A DNA stretch of 64,000 nucleotides, taken from NCBI GenBank assembly GCA_030668875.1, contig DAOVER010000014.1, positions 1 to 64,000 of the forward strand, in the 5' to 3' direction. This stretch comes from Candidatus Heimdallarchaeota archaeon (GTDB taxonomy: Archaea > Asgardarchaeota > Heimdallarchaeia > Heimdallarchaeales > Heimdallarchaeaceae). The number at the start of each line of letters is the position of its first letter. Position 1 is the stretch's first letter. Below, piece after piece: positions 16,339 through 26,420 of this stretch. A program made the position numbers and the translations under genes. A model generated the notes under the pieces. The model had not been told where the DNA came from. It saw only the letters and a program-made list of their open reading frames with translations, and ran no database searches.

Positions 16339-16983
16339 TCATGTCATAAGTTCAATACCTTGAGATGATAGAGTATAAAACATCTCTTGATTACCATACT
16401 TTGCTTTCCATAGTTTCTTGTTAACATGTTCAAGTATGATGTTGTTGTCTGCGTATTTTGTTACAATTGAATTAGCGATAGGACGCAATATTTTGAGATT
16501 ATTTTCTCTGAACACACTAACTTGATTAGTTAGTACTACTGGTATGTTTAGTTTTCTACTAATCATTTGTAAATAAGCCATTTGGAGAGATAATGATTTG
16601 TTCCATTTTGTTTCATTTATATTTAATGAGCTGAACCTAAAATGATTTGTAAACCCATTTATTCCAACAAAAAGGGGCTTCTCATTTTTGAAGAAACTAT
16701 GTAATTTCATTAAAATTCCTATTTGATTCGCTTCATCTATCACTCTTAAAAGTACTATATTATTAAAATCAATCTTCTTTCCAAGAGTTATTTCACGAAG
16801 TCTTCTGGCACTGAAATTTATTTCACAATCAAGTATTAGTGCTTTTTTCCCTTTTTTCAAACCTTTACAAAGATGATAAAGAATCGTTGTTTTTCCAGAA
16901 TTTGGAGGACCAGCTATGTGTGTAATGCCATTTGGTACTATTGATTTTTCAAGAAATTTTGAAAGCATAGCTTGATCACACAT
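16339..16983 (-). CDS. radB: RadB/RecA-like ATPase
   Basis: GITHIAGPPNSGKTTILYHLCKGLKKGKKALILDCE; small RecA-fold protein. Confidence 0.7.
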   Translation of the reverse strand: MCDQAMLSKFLEKSIVPNGITHIAGPPNSGKTTILYHLCKGLKKGKKALILDCEINFSARRLREITLGKKIDFNNIVLLRVIDEANQIGILMKLHSFFKNEKPLFVGINGFTNHFRFSSLNINETKWNKSLSLQMAYLQMISRKLNIPVVLTNQVSVFRENNLKILRPIANSIVTKYADNNIILEHVNKKLWKAKYGNQEMFYTLSSQGIELMT

Positions 16984-17101
16984 TTTTCTGTTTATACAAG
17001 ATTAGTGCTATTCTATCTATATTTAACTTTTTATTAAAATTTCTCATTTAATAAACATATATTTTTTGTTTTATAGTAAATGAAAACGTGCAAAAATTGA
17101 T

Positions 17102-17404
17102 TTATACAATTAAAACGTACAGAACCAATGAGAAAAATATAAGGCCCACACCCTTGCTAATGCCAACCCCGTTCCATTTTCTTTCCTTGAAGAGAATAAC
17201 TTTACTAGCTTTATCAGTTGAAATCATAACACCTATCCACATTCCTAGTTTTGCTATATAGACTAATGCAATGTTAAGAATTGAAAGAAGGTTTTGGATA
17301 ATCTCGTTGCTAATGTCAGTAACCATTAAGATCAATATGATATTTACATGAAATATTATATACTCATCAAAAATCATATTATTACATAACTTCAAATTTT
17401 CCAC
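17102..17404 (-). CDS. Small membrane protein
   Basis: 100-aa ORF with hydrophobic segments, adjacent to nadE. Confidence 0.45.
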   Translation of the reverse strand: MENLKLCNNMIFDEYIIFHVNIILILMVTDISNEIIQNLLSILNIALVYIAKLGMWIGVMISTDKASKVILFKERKWNGVGISKGVGLIFFSLVLYVLIV

Positions 17405-17414
17405 TTAGTTGTGG

Positions 17415-18200
17415 TTACTTTCTGGTTATTGAGAGTGTTTTTGGCATTCTTCTCTTATGATGACTACTTGAGATGAGTTGTTTAATACGGGCAATTTGTT
17501 CTTCTTTTAACTGTAATTCCTCGGTAAGAAATTCTTCTTCCCTATTGTTTTCTAACCCAATTAGAAACTTGTCAAGTTTTTCATAAGAAACTCCGATTTC
17601 CTTTTCATCAGTTTGCCCTTTCCATAAACCTGCTGTTGGTGTTTTTGTAATGACTTTTTGGTTTACACCCAGTTTTTCAGCAATTTTATACAGTTCTGTT
17701 TTATATAACCCGCCTATTGGCCACATATCAGCTGCTAAATCACCAAATTTCGTTCCATAACCAATTGATACCTCTGATTTATTTGATGTCCCAGCTACCA
17801 GTCTGCTATCAATATTTGCTATAGAATATAGTATTACTGCTCTAATTCTTGCTTTTAAATTCCCCTTAGCTAAGGAATTATTCTCAACGTTTGGTAGCAA
17901 TTTAAATACACTTTCAAGTATTGGTGAAATTTTTATGATTCTTAGGGGAATGTTCAAATCGTGAGCAACAGCTTGCGCATCTTCTGTATGGATGTTATCT
18001 AACTCTTCCTCAGGTAAGTGAACTAAATCTACTCTCTCTTTCCCAAGTGCGACAGCTGATAAATGTGCAATAATTGCAGAATCAATACCACCACTTAATC
18101 CTATAACTACTCCACTTGTTTGTGAAATACTTACTTCATCTTTAATGAATTGTACTGCTAAATCTATTATTTCATCATAATTCTGGATAAATTGAAACAT
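17415..18200 (-). CDS. nadE: NAD+ synthetase
   Basis: GVVIGLSGGIDSAIIAHL, GTSNKSEVSIGYGTKFGDLAADMWPIGGLYKTEL. Confidence 0.95.
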   Translation of the reverse strand: MFQFIQNYDEIIDLAVQFIKDEVSISQTSGVVIGLSGGIDSAIIAHLSAVALGKERVDLVHLPEEELDNIHTEDAQAVAHDLNIPLRIIKISPILESVFKLLPNVENNSLAKGNLKARIRAVILYSIANIDSRLVAGTSNKSEVSIGYGTKFGDLAADMWPIGGLYKTELYKIAEKLGVNQKVITKTPTAGLWKGQTDEKEIGVSYEKLDKFLIGLENNREEEFLTEELQLKEEQIARIKQLISSSHHKRRMPKTLSITRK

Positions 18201-18282
18201 GTTTTTACGTTCCTTAAAATTTATTATGAATTTATTACTTTTAAATTTTGAGAAATGAAAAGTCTCCGGAATAACTTTTGGA

Positions 18283-18354
18283 GCCTCGAAGGGGGATTGA
18301 ACCCCTGGCCTTTACCTTACCAAGGTAACGCTCTACCAACTGAGCTATCGAGGC
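18283..18354 (-). tRNA. tRNA-Thr (anticodon GGT)
   Basis: Cloverleaf: acceptor GCCTCGA/TCGAGGC, anticodon arm TTACC-TTGGTAA-GGTAA, TTCAATC T-loop. Confidence 0.93.
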
Positions 18355-18497
18355 TTGTTCAATAGAGTGCGACGACTGAAATTTTTAAAAGTTGTGTTTT
18401 ATGTAGAAGATTCATCCCAATGATAAAATCCACAAAGGGCGAAAAGTCTAAATATACTATCTTTTAATTCCTAACAAATTAACTGATTCGGGATATT

Positions 18498-19562
18498 ATG
18501 AAAAAGCGTTCATTTGTGTTACTATTTATCTATCTTTTCGCAATAACAAATTTATTTTCGTCTATACCTCTCACTGCTGATATTACCATTGAATACATTA
18601 TAATGTATGATGAGTATCATGGACAATTCTTTGATCGGGAGCTATTGAGCACTGCTCTTAGCTCACTTGATGAATTAGTAATATACAACAATGAAACTGA
18701 AGAAAGAGTTAATATCAAAATTAAGTTGATATTTAATAACGAAACAGAGTTCAACTCTACTAATCTTCAAGGTGTAGATTTACTCATAATGACGAATCCC
18801 GGGTTTGAGGAAGAAGACAATCTGTTACCTTCTGAAAGATTAGCAATTCTCGATTTCATGGAACTTGGAGGTTCTCTTTTTGCTTTATGCAACCCCTTAT
18901 CCTATAATGAAAACGTTACAGGAAATCCTGTAGCGATTAATGCTTTGCTTAATGAGAGAGATTCATCATTAACCACTGCTCGAATACGAACAAGCGCTAT
19001 CGCTAATTCTACTGTATTGGTAGATGATTTCTCCCACGTTTATGAAAATAACACTTTCCTTTCACTAAAAAACTATGAAAGTGAACATACAATCTTTGAA
19101 CAAGAAGTCGAAATCTCAAATTTAACAGTCTACTCTGCTTCAATTGAATTAGGAAACGAACTTCGAGAGGAAGCCATAGGTAGAACTCTTGAAACAACAT
19201 ACTCTATAGATGAATCTTATCATATCTTCAGAGACCCAGCAACAGGTTTTCTAACTTGGTTATTGGCCCAAACCATGGGTAATTCACGGTTTGTCATATC
19301 TGGTTCGACAATTATGTTTAGTGATTTTGAAATTGTTAAAGATGAGAAATGGATAGATCAGGAACAAAATTTGGACTTATGGAAGAATACAATTTTATGG
19401 CTTCTAAAATACACTCCTCATCCTGAATTACCTGCTTTACCATTGTTGCCCTTCTGGAGCTACGCTTTAATTGTGGTTGGTGTTTCAATAGCAATTTTTG
19501 GGCTTTCAGTTTTACTATACAGATATCGTATTAGCAAGAAAACTGAATTTAAAGCAAAGTAA
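18498..19562 (+). CDS. Secreted/membrane-anchored protein with GATase-like domain
   Basis: N-terminal signal-like segment, C-terminal TM; GVDLLIMTNPGF...ERLAILDFMELGGSLFALCNP. Confidence 0.55.
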   Translation: MKKRSFVLLFIYLFAITNLFSSIPLTADITIEYIIMYDEYHGQFFDRELLSTALSSLDELVIYNNETEERVNIKIKLIFNNETEFNSTNLQGVDLLIMTNPGFEEEDNLLPSERLAILDFMELGGSLFALCNPLSYNENVTGNPVAINALLNERDSSLTTARIRTSAIANSTVLVDDFSHVYENNTFLSLKNYESEHTIFEQEVEISNLTVYSASIELGNELREEAIGRTLETTYSIDESYHIFRDPATGFLTWLLAQTMGNSRFVISGSTIMFSDFEIVKDEKWIDQEQNLDLWKNTILWLLKYTPHPELPALPLLPFWSYALIVVGVSIAIFGLSVLLYRYRISKKTEFKAK

Positions 19563-19585
19563 GTGGATTATCTTAACAATAAAAA

Positions 19586-20908
19586 GTGGAGTATAAATAT
19601 TCAATTTTACTTAGTTTAATGATGGAAAATAAAAAAACTGTCATGCTCGATACTAAAGAATCAATACTAATTTCCTCTTTGCTTGACGGAGCTGTTGAAG
19701 TCAGTGATTTTCGCTTATCAATTGGTCATTTCTCTAAAACAAAAGTTATTAATCTCTTCCGTGACAGTTTTCCCAAGTTTTCTTCTGGAGTAAAATCAAA
19801 AATTACAGATGTTTTTAATAGATATTTTTTCAACAATAATAAGATTGACGAAAATGAATTTTGGCGATTTGTAGATTTTAGAGATTTTTGGGCTGAATTG
19901 AGGATTTTTCATGATGTAGTCTATTCTCGAGACATGACCTTAAGTGATGTTATCAAGTTTTTTGAACAAACACTCTTTCGAACTAAATCTCGTTTGAACT
20001 TTAATTTTCTACAAAAGAAGATAATAGAAAAACTTGGAAAAAATCCTTCTTCCCTTTATAACCAACTAGCTAAAGATTTGGGCATCTCCGAGAAAAAAGT
20101 GAGTGTAACGTTGAAACATTTGAATTCTCGTGGTATTTATCTCAGCAGTTTAATTTCATATAAATCACTTAATTTACATGAATTTTTCTCTTTTAATCGT
20201 TCTGATGGTTTTGGAGATAATGCTGTGCTCATTGCTAGATATCTGCTCTTTCCAGATTTGAACATTACTCATGGGATAATGTCACGAAAAAAACATGGGC
20301 CTTCTTTCTATTATGTTAAGGAAAAGAAAATGTACTTCAATCCAGACATTTTGAATAAAGGGTTATCGATTCAAGATTGGAAGAAACATCCCCTTATCAA
20401 GCAAAAGAATTTCTCTGGTTCTCCTCCTAGTACTGAACCGAAAAAAGTTTCATCAGAAAAACAGCCTTATCTCTCTCATCTCCTACGAAATTGTGAGCTT
20501 GATTTTAAACGACCTGACATTAAAACCATTGCAGAAACGCACGATATTTCTGCTAGAACAATGTTTAGAGTAAAATCTAGATTAATTGAAGACAAAATAA
20601 TTCAACCCTGCATGGTAGTAGAAAATCCGGATTTACTTCAAGTATTGCTAGTATCTAAATCTGAATTAGTGGAACTATACGATAAAGTTCCTTTTATTCG
20701 TACTTATCAGATTCATGATGATTTTGGAGACACTAGTTGGCTTTCAAATTTATCGATCTTTGTGTCTGATTTCAAATACCTTTATTCACGTCTAAGTAGT
20801 CATGCTGAGGTATTTCAAGTGATTAAACGACAAATAAAGAATTTAAACAAAGGTTTTAGCTTGGTCACACTTTCGCATGCCAATCGTAAAACTTATACAA
20901 ACAAATAG
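19586..20908 (+). CDS. Hypothetical helix-turn-helix protein
   Basis: 440 aa; IIEKLGKNPSSLYNQLAKDLGISEKKVSVTLKHLNSRG and IKTIAETHDISARTMFRVKSRLIEDKII HTH patterns. Confidence 0.6.
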   Translation: MEYKYSILLSLMMENKKTVMLDTKESILISSLLDGAVEVSDFRLSIGHFSKTKVINLFRDSFPKFSSGVKSKITDVFNRYFFNNNKIDENEFWRFVDFRDFWAELRIFHDVVYSRDMTLSDVIKFFEQTLFRTKSRLNFNFLQKKIIEKLGKNPSSLYNQLAKDLGISEKKVSVTLKHLNSRGIYLSSLISYKSLNLHEFFSFNRSDGFGDNAVLIARYLLFPDLNITHGIMSRKKHGPSFYYVKEKKMYFNPDILNKGLSIQDWKKHPLIKQKNFSGSPPSTEPKKVSSEKQPYLSHLLRNCELDFKRPDIKTIAETHDISARTMFRVKSRLIEDKIIQPCMVVENPDLLQVLLVSKSELVELYDKVPFIRTYQIHDDFGDTSWLSNLSIFVSDFKYLYSRLSSHAEVFQVIKRQIKNLNKGFSLVTLSHANRKTYTNK

Positions 20909-20918
20909 GTGTTGTCAT

Positions 20919-23042
20919 CATATGTCAAATCAACGCTCATTAAAAGAAATTGTTGATATAATATCATCAGAAGCTGGTTTAGGAAAAGAAGAAATCAATC
21001 AATTAATCAACAATAAAATGGATGAACTAGGAGAGTTTGTAACTGCTTTGGGAGCTGCTCATATTGTCGCACGAGAAATGGGCGTTGATCTTTCTTCTGA
21101 ACCCAAGGTCACAGTTCCTTCCATGATAACTGTAGATCAACTTGTACCGGAAATAATCAATGTTAATTTACTTGGAAGAATAACAAGAATTTATGATCAT
21201 TTTGTATTTAAGAAGAAAGATGGTTCAGATGGAGTGCTCCAATCCATACTATTGGAAGATAAAACTGGTACCATCCGCGTTGTATTCTGGGATCAAAAAG
21301 CAGGTGAATTTCAGAAAGGAAATTGTAGTTTAGGTGATCCACTACGCATACTAAGTGCGTATACTCGAAAAGGAAAGGATGATTCAACAGAAGTACATCT
21401 AGGTCTCAGAAGCCATATTCAGATTAGGCCTTCAGGAATTAAGGATGAAGATTTACCTGAGTCTAAAGATTCTTTCTTTAAAATTAATGAAATAAAGGGT
21501 AGTGAAGTTGATGTTTCAATTAAAGGACAGATTACACAAATTGATAACATACTTGAGTTTGAGCGTTCAGATGGTTCAAAAGGAACAAAACGGGGGTTGA
21601 TAATTGGAGATGAAACTGGGGAAGTCCTTGTGAATTTTTGGAATGAAAAATCTTCTCAAGTAAAAGATTTGAAACTAGGAGACATTATTAGAGTTGTTGG
21701 TTTATCATCAAAAATAGGTTTGAAAGGTTTAATTGAACTTCATTCAAGTAGGTTTACAAATTTCACAAAAGAAGATACAACAGCTGATTTTGTCGTGAAA
21801 AAAGGTCTTGTAGGAACCATTTCTAAGGAAAGCATTCAAATTTCGAAACTTCAAGAAATATCAGATATTAATCAACTCATCTCAGTTAAAGGTTTAATAA
21901 TACAAGTAAATCCAATTCATGAATTTTCGCGTGAAAGTGGAAGCAAAGGAAAAGTACAAAACATAGTTATTTCAGATGATTCCAGTCTAATGAGAATTGT
22001 TTTGTGGGATGACAAAACAGCTTTGATTGATTCTAAAGATACTGACAAAATGTTAAGTATCATTGATGGAAACACTCGGAAAGGTCGGTTTACAGACATT
22101 GAAATTCATTGTGGAAACCAAACACAAGTTGATCTTGAAGAAGTTGAGATTAATGTTATTAAACAATATCAAGTAAAATTCACCAACCTTAATGACATCA
22201 CTCCAACTGAAACAGATGTAAATGTAAGAGGGGTTATAAAAGATTTTAACCTTGTGCAAGAAATTACAACAAAAGAGAATGAAACTATCAAATTACAAAG
22301 TTTTAAGCTCAAAGATCAAACAGCGGAAATCAAAATTACTTGCTGGAGAGATAATGTGCAAAAACTAGCAAATCTAAGTGGTGACGAGAAAATTGAAATA
22401 TACCAGACAAAGGTAAAGGAGGATTCAGGATATGGACACGAACTCATTATTACAGGAAATTCTTTTTTAAAAAAAGCTATTCACAATGACATGACACCTC
22501 AAGGTTTTGTACCTAGTTCAGTAATATCAAACATTGGATCCCAAATTCAATCAGTTAATGATATTGAAGATATTAAAGAAGGTGAAACTGTCACAATTCA
22601 AGGTACAGTTGTGAAACTTAATGAAACACAGTTTGTTTATTCCTCATGCCCAGAGTGTAAAAAGAAAGTTAATAAACAAGAGAAACTTTACATCTGTAAA
22701 GAACATGGGGAGGTTGAGAAACCTATAAACAGAATTCTATTTTCATTTATTGTGAATGATGGAACAGGAAATATCAACATTTTGTGTGCAGGTAAACTAG
22801 CAGAAATGATACTTGGTATGTCAGCTGATGCTGTTTCAAGAATGGTAGATGAGCAAGAATCAGAGAAGGTTCCTTACTCCATTTTGAGAAATAAAGGGTT
22901 TGAGAACTCAGAATTGAAGATTAGCGGTAAAGTCAACAAAAATCAATATCTAAATAGCTTGGAGATCATAGCCAGATCTATTGCGGAAGTAAGATATAAG
23001 GAAGCCTCTAAAAACATGGTAAAACAGATATTCACAGAATAA
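20919..23042 (+). CDS. Multi-OB-fold RPA-like ssDNA-binding protein with zinc finger (ORF track start 20877; start near 20919 likely)
   Basis: Repeated OB-fold motifs (KDGSDGVLQSILLEDKTGTIRVVFWD; RSDGSKGTKRGLIIGDETGEVLVNFWN; SGSKGKVQNIVISDDSSLMRIVLWD); CPECKKKV...CKEHGEV. Confidence 0.85.
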   Translation, partial: HMSNQRSLKEIVDIISSEAGLGKEEINQLINNKMDELGEFVTALGAAHIVAREMGVDLSSEPKVTVPSMITVDQLVPEIINVNLLGRITRIYDHFVFKKKDGSDGVLQSILLEDKTGTIRVVFWDQKAGEFQKGNCSLGDPLRILSAYTRKGKDDSTEVHLGLRSHIQIRPSGIKDEDLPESKDSFFKINEIKGSEVDVSIKGQITQIDNILEFERSDGSKGTKRGLIIGDETGEVLVNFWNEKSSQVKDLKLGDIIRVVGLSSKIGLKGLIELHSSRFTNFTKEDTTADFVVKKGLVGTISKESIQISKLQEISDINQLISVKGLIIQVNPIHEFSRESGSKGKVQNIVISDDSSLMRIVLWDDKTALIDSKDTDKMLSIIDGNTRKGRFTDIEIHCGNQTQVDLEEVEINVIKQYQVKFTNLNDITPTETDVNVRGVIKDFNLVQEITTKENETIKLQSFKLKDQTAEIKITCWRDNVQKLANLSGDEKIEIYQTKVKEDSGYGHELIITGNSFLKKAIHNDMTPQGFVPSSVISNIGSQIQSVNDIEDIKEGETVTIQGTVVKLNETQFVYSSCPECKKKVNKQEKLYICKEHGEVEKPINRILFSFIVNDGTGNINILCAGKLAEMILGMSADAVSRMVDEQESEKVPYSILRNKGFENSELKISGKVNKNQYLNSLEIIARSIAEVRYKEASKNMVKQIFTE

Positions 23043-23150
23043 TACGTTATTATCCTCCCCTCTGAATATTTTGAGTGTTTATTCATTTTTATATTTGGCT
23101 TAATGTCGAAAAGCTTATTAATAGTTACTTGACTGCTTCAACGGGTTACG

Positions 23151-23261
23151 ATGGATTTCACTATATTACTGACCGTATCTATTATATTAATTGTTGTAGC
23201 AATTATATTTGCATTATTCTATCATGCCTTTAGTATTGGAAAAGAAGATGAAATGGAATAA
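23151..23261 (+). CDS. 36-aa single-TM microprotein: MDFTILLTVSIILIVVAIIFALFYHAFSIGKEDEMEE-like
   Basis: ATG..TAA frame of 36 codons with one hydrophobic segment and acidic tail; below the track cutoff. Confidence 0.4.
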   Translation: MDFTILLTVSIILIVVAIIFALFYHAFSIGKEDEME

Positions 23262-23266
23262 TTTTT

Positions 23267-26170
23267 CTATATTTCTAATATCATGCCCTTTTTCTTATTG
23301 TAAACTTTTACTATTGTTACTATTGCACCTAACAATACACTAGAAATTGAAATAATTGGTATTACTATACTTGTGATTGTGTTTGTATTTGTTTTTTTAA
23401 TACCAACTAAATCTAGCGTCAGATAACTTCCTTTTGCTATGTCAACGTTTGATAATAAAACAAAAAGATCATTTGTTTGTAGTGAATATAATTCTGTTAC
23501 ATCTTCTTCTCTGCTTGAGAAAACTTGCCATGTATATTTAGAAGTAACGTAACTCTCATTTAAATAATAAACGAGAGAAATATTTGTGTAACTTTTAGTT
23601 CTTGCATCAATAATGAAACGTATTCTTATTTCATTATTTTCTTCTTCAATACTAGTTGAAACCTCTGGACCTGTTGTCTCCACAATTAATCTGTGGTTTT
23701 CGTCGCTTTTTTCAGCTTCAGTTTCCCAATAAATAATGTTATCATCCCAATAAACAGGAATCTGTAAGGTATCCACTTCTATATAGGCATTTATGATTGG
23801 AGTCATTTTCCCTTCAATAATAACAAACCATCTGTCGTGATTTTCTGGATATTGTATCCTGTATCTTAAAGTTATATTATCGGAACTGGCCCTTATTTCT
23901 CCATCTTGGATTATGTCTGCCCGTAAATCGCTAAAGTGTATTTCGTAAGATTCAGATAAAATTGGAGTATATTTATTAATCACAGAACAATTTACATAGA
24001 TTTCTTTTTGGTTAAGCGGTAATTGTATTTCAAATGAATATTCTCCTAAACTATCTGTAATTCCTGTTACCACACCAATTGTTTCTACTTCTATCCTAAC
24101 CGGTGCATTACCAACCGGGAGATGATTTGCAGTAACACAAAAATCAAATTGATAGTGTAATAGTGGATCTATTTTTGTATATGTAAATGAAGCTGCTAAA
24201 GTACTTTCTATAACATGAATTTCAATTGTTTCTATTATTGTGGCATGTGTTTGAGATGCTGCAAATATGTCTAGCTTGACTTCTCCTACTTCCAGATAAA
24301 ATGCTGATAAATGGAGCCTAAACGTATTCCCATTATCTTCTACTGGAATTTCTTCATTATCTAAATATACAATAAGAGATGATTCCTCTATAGATTGTCC
24401 ACTCTCCAAATCTAGATACCCGATATCTAATATCTGAAGTGCGAATTGTGGTATTTCAATTTGGTCTAAGGCTATCAGTTGGGATGGTAATCTGATTAAA
24501 TTGATTGTTGTACTTGTAACTCCTATATTGTCTACATCTATTACGATGAACGTTATATCATATGTACCACTATGTACCCACGAAGGAAAATTTAGATTTA
24601 TTGAATCATTTGTAATATAACCTTTCATGGAGCCGTTCTCAATTCCTGACCAAAATGCGAAAACTGATATCTCATCTATTGAATGACTGAATTCAATTGT
24701 CGCATTTAACATCTCAAATATTGTTAGTTCAGAAAACATTGTGTTATTTATCAAATTTTGAATAGTAAATTGACAATTGAGATTAGTAGTGGGACTAGTC
24801 TTTAGTAAAGTTAAAACGGTTTGATTTTCATTTATATTTTCGACACTTTGAATCTGAAAATTCTCTATATTCCCATTTAGAACCCAATACTCCGGATAAG
24901 TGATGTTGACTTGGTTAATTTCTAAACTTATTTGATTTGTAATTATCGTATATGAAATCGTTGTATCGTTTTCAGTTTGTACATTTTTACTGAATAGTAT
25001 ATTAATCGTCCCAGTTATGTTCAAAGTATATTCTGATTTCATTTCGAAATTTGAATTATGATTCCATCTCAAATCAATCTCATTATTTAGATTTGTCTCA
25101 TCTACATACGCATCAATATCCACAGTTCCTGAATTTATGCTAGTTGAACTAACAGAAAAATCATTTACTTTAAGATTTATGTCTTCCGGTGATACAGATG
25201 AAGTTACTCTAAAATCATCAATAAGGAGAGAACATTCTGAATATTCCGGTGAAATAACATAAATGCCTATGGATTTAAGAACCGTGGGAATATAGGGGTC
25301 TCCTTGATCAAAAAGGTCTGATATCTCAAGGGAATAAAAGTTCCATTGATCATCCCAACTACTGTTTTCTAAAAGTCGATAAACCACAAATGGAGTGGTT
25401 GTATTCTCTCCAATTTCAGGTGGATCAATATCTGTATAGTGCCAATGTATTACCATGATTCTACAAGTATCGAAAACAATATCAAAAATCAGAGAAGAAT
25501 TTATGACATTTTGTAAAGATGAATTAGATTCTAATAGATAGTTGTAACTAATGCGCGTATCTGTTTGGTACAATTCAATGTTTTCTTGATATAATGAATA
25601 GGTCATTGTTTCTGTATTACTTGAATAAAATTTCCAAACATTATCTCCTTCTATACTCCTTGGATCCACAGTTCTTTCTATGCTCAGACCTGCTTGTATA
25701 ACATTCTCTGAATAGAATGATTCTTGTACTTCAGCGCCAGGATTCTGTATATACTGTACCTCCATATTTACAATTTCTCCCTCAAGACTATACATTCCTT
25801 GACCTGGAATTGAAATAATTGAATCTCCATCTTCAATTTTACCTACTATTTGTTGCCCTGTGTAATCTGCTTCAAGACTTACATTTGGATTAAAACTATC
25901 AATGGTTTCAGTAAGCGAAATATTATTTTCCTCCCAGATGTCCTCCGAGCTACTAGCACCTAGCTCAAAATTAGAAACTGTATTTTCTCTATAACTATTT
26001 CCATGAACAGAATCTTCTATACTATCATTTACTGTGATTTTTTCCACTTTATCATTGTTTTGATAATTATCGCAATCACCTACTCCATCATCCACTAACA
26101 AGGAACCTTGATTAATCGTAGATAAACTAACAAAGACCAGTATAACAAACAACAATTTTCTGTATTTCAT
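23267..26170 (-). CDS. Large secreted/surface protein with beta-sandwich-like domains and C-terminal TM
   Basis: 967 aa; signal-like N-terminus, many N-x-S/T sequons, C-terminal TM IPIISISSVLLGAIVTIV. Confidence 0.7.
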   Translation of the reverse strand: MKYRKLLFVILVFVSLSTINQGSLLVDDGVGDCDNYQNNDKVEKITVNDSIEDSVHGNSYRENTVSNFELGASSSEDIWEENNISLTETIDSFNPNVSLEADYTGQQIVGKIEDGDSIISIPGQGMYSLEGEIVNMEVQYIQNPGAEVQESFYSENVIQAGLSIERTVDPRSIEGDNVWKFYSSNTETMTYSLYQENIELYQTDTRISYNYLLESNSSLQNVINSSLIFDIVFDTCRIMVIHWHYTDIDPPEIGENTTTPFVVYRLLENSSWDDQWNFYSLEISDLFDQGDPYIPTVLKSIGIYVISPEYSECSLLIDDFRVTSSVSPEDINLKVNDFSVSSTSINSGTVDIDAYVDETNLNNEIDLRWNHNSNFEMKSEYTLNITGTINILFSKNVQTENDTTISYTIITNQISLEINQVNITYPEYWVLNGNIENFQIQSVENINENQTVLTLLKTSPTTNLNCQFTIQNLINNTMFSELTIFEMLNATIEFSHSIDEISVFAFWSGIENGSMKGYITNDSINLNFPSWVHSGTYDITFIVIDVDNIGVTSTTINLIRLPSQLIALDQIEIPQFALQILDIGYLDLESGQSIEESSLIVYLDNEEIPVEDNGNTFRLHLSAFYLEVGEVKLDIFAASQTHATIIETIEIHVIESTLAASFTYTKIDPLLHYQFDFCVTANHLPVGNAPVRIEVETIGVVTGITDSLGEYSFEIQLPLNQKEIYVNCSVINKYTPILSESYEIHFSDLRADIIQDGEIRASSDNITLRYRIQYPENHDRWFVIIEGKMTPIINAYIEVDTLQIPVYWDDNIIYWETEAEKSDENHRLIVETTGPEVSTSIEEENNEIRIRFIIDARTKSYTNISLVYYLNESYVTSKYTWQVFSSREEDVTELYSLQTNDLFVLLSNVDIAKGSYLTLDLVGIKKTNTNTITSIVIPIISISSVLLGAIVTIVKVYNKKKGMILEI

Positions 26171-26420
26171 CTCATATGTTTATCTTAACTATATATTAAA
26201 AACCGCACATTTTTTACTCTCTCATCTTACTCTTACAACTTATCTTTGCTTATTGAACACCCTTCTGTTATGGGCATTTATCTATTTTTATCATATTTTA
26301 GTATGATTGAATACTTTCGGTTAACTGTCTCTTTTTGTTGAAATTATCAGTTATAATGAGTTTTAGATATATTGAATTTAACGTGACAGTTGCTCGAACT
26401 TCATTTCAATCTTAAAAATT

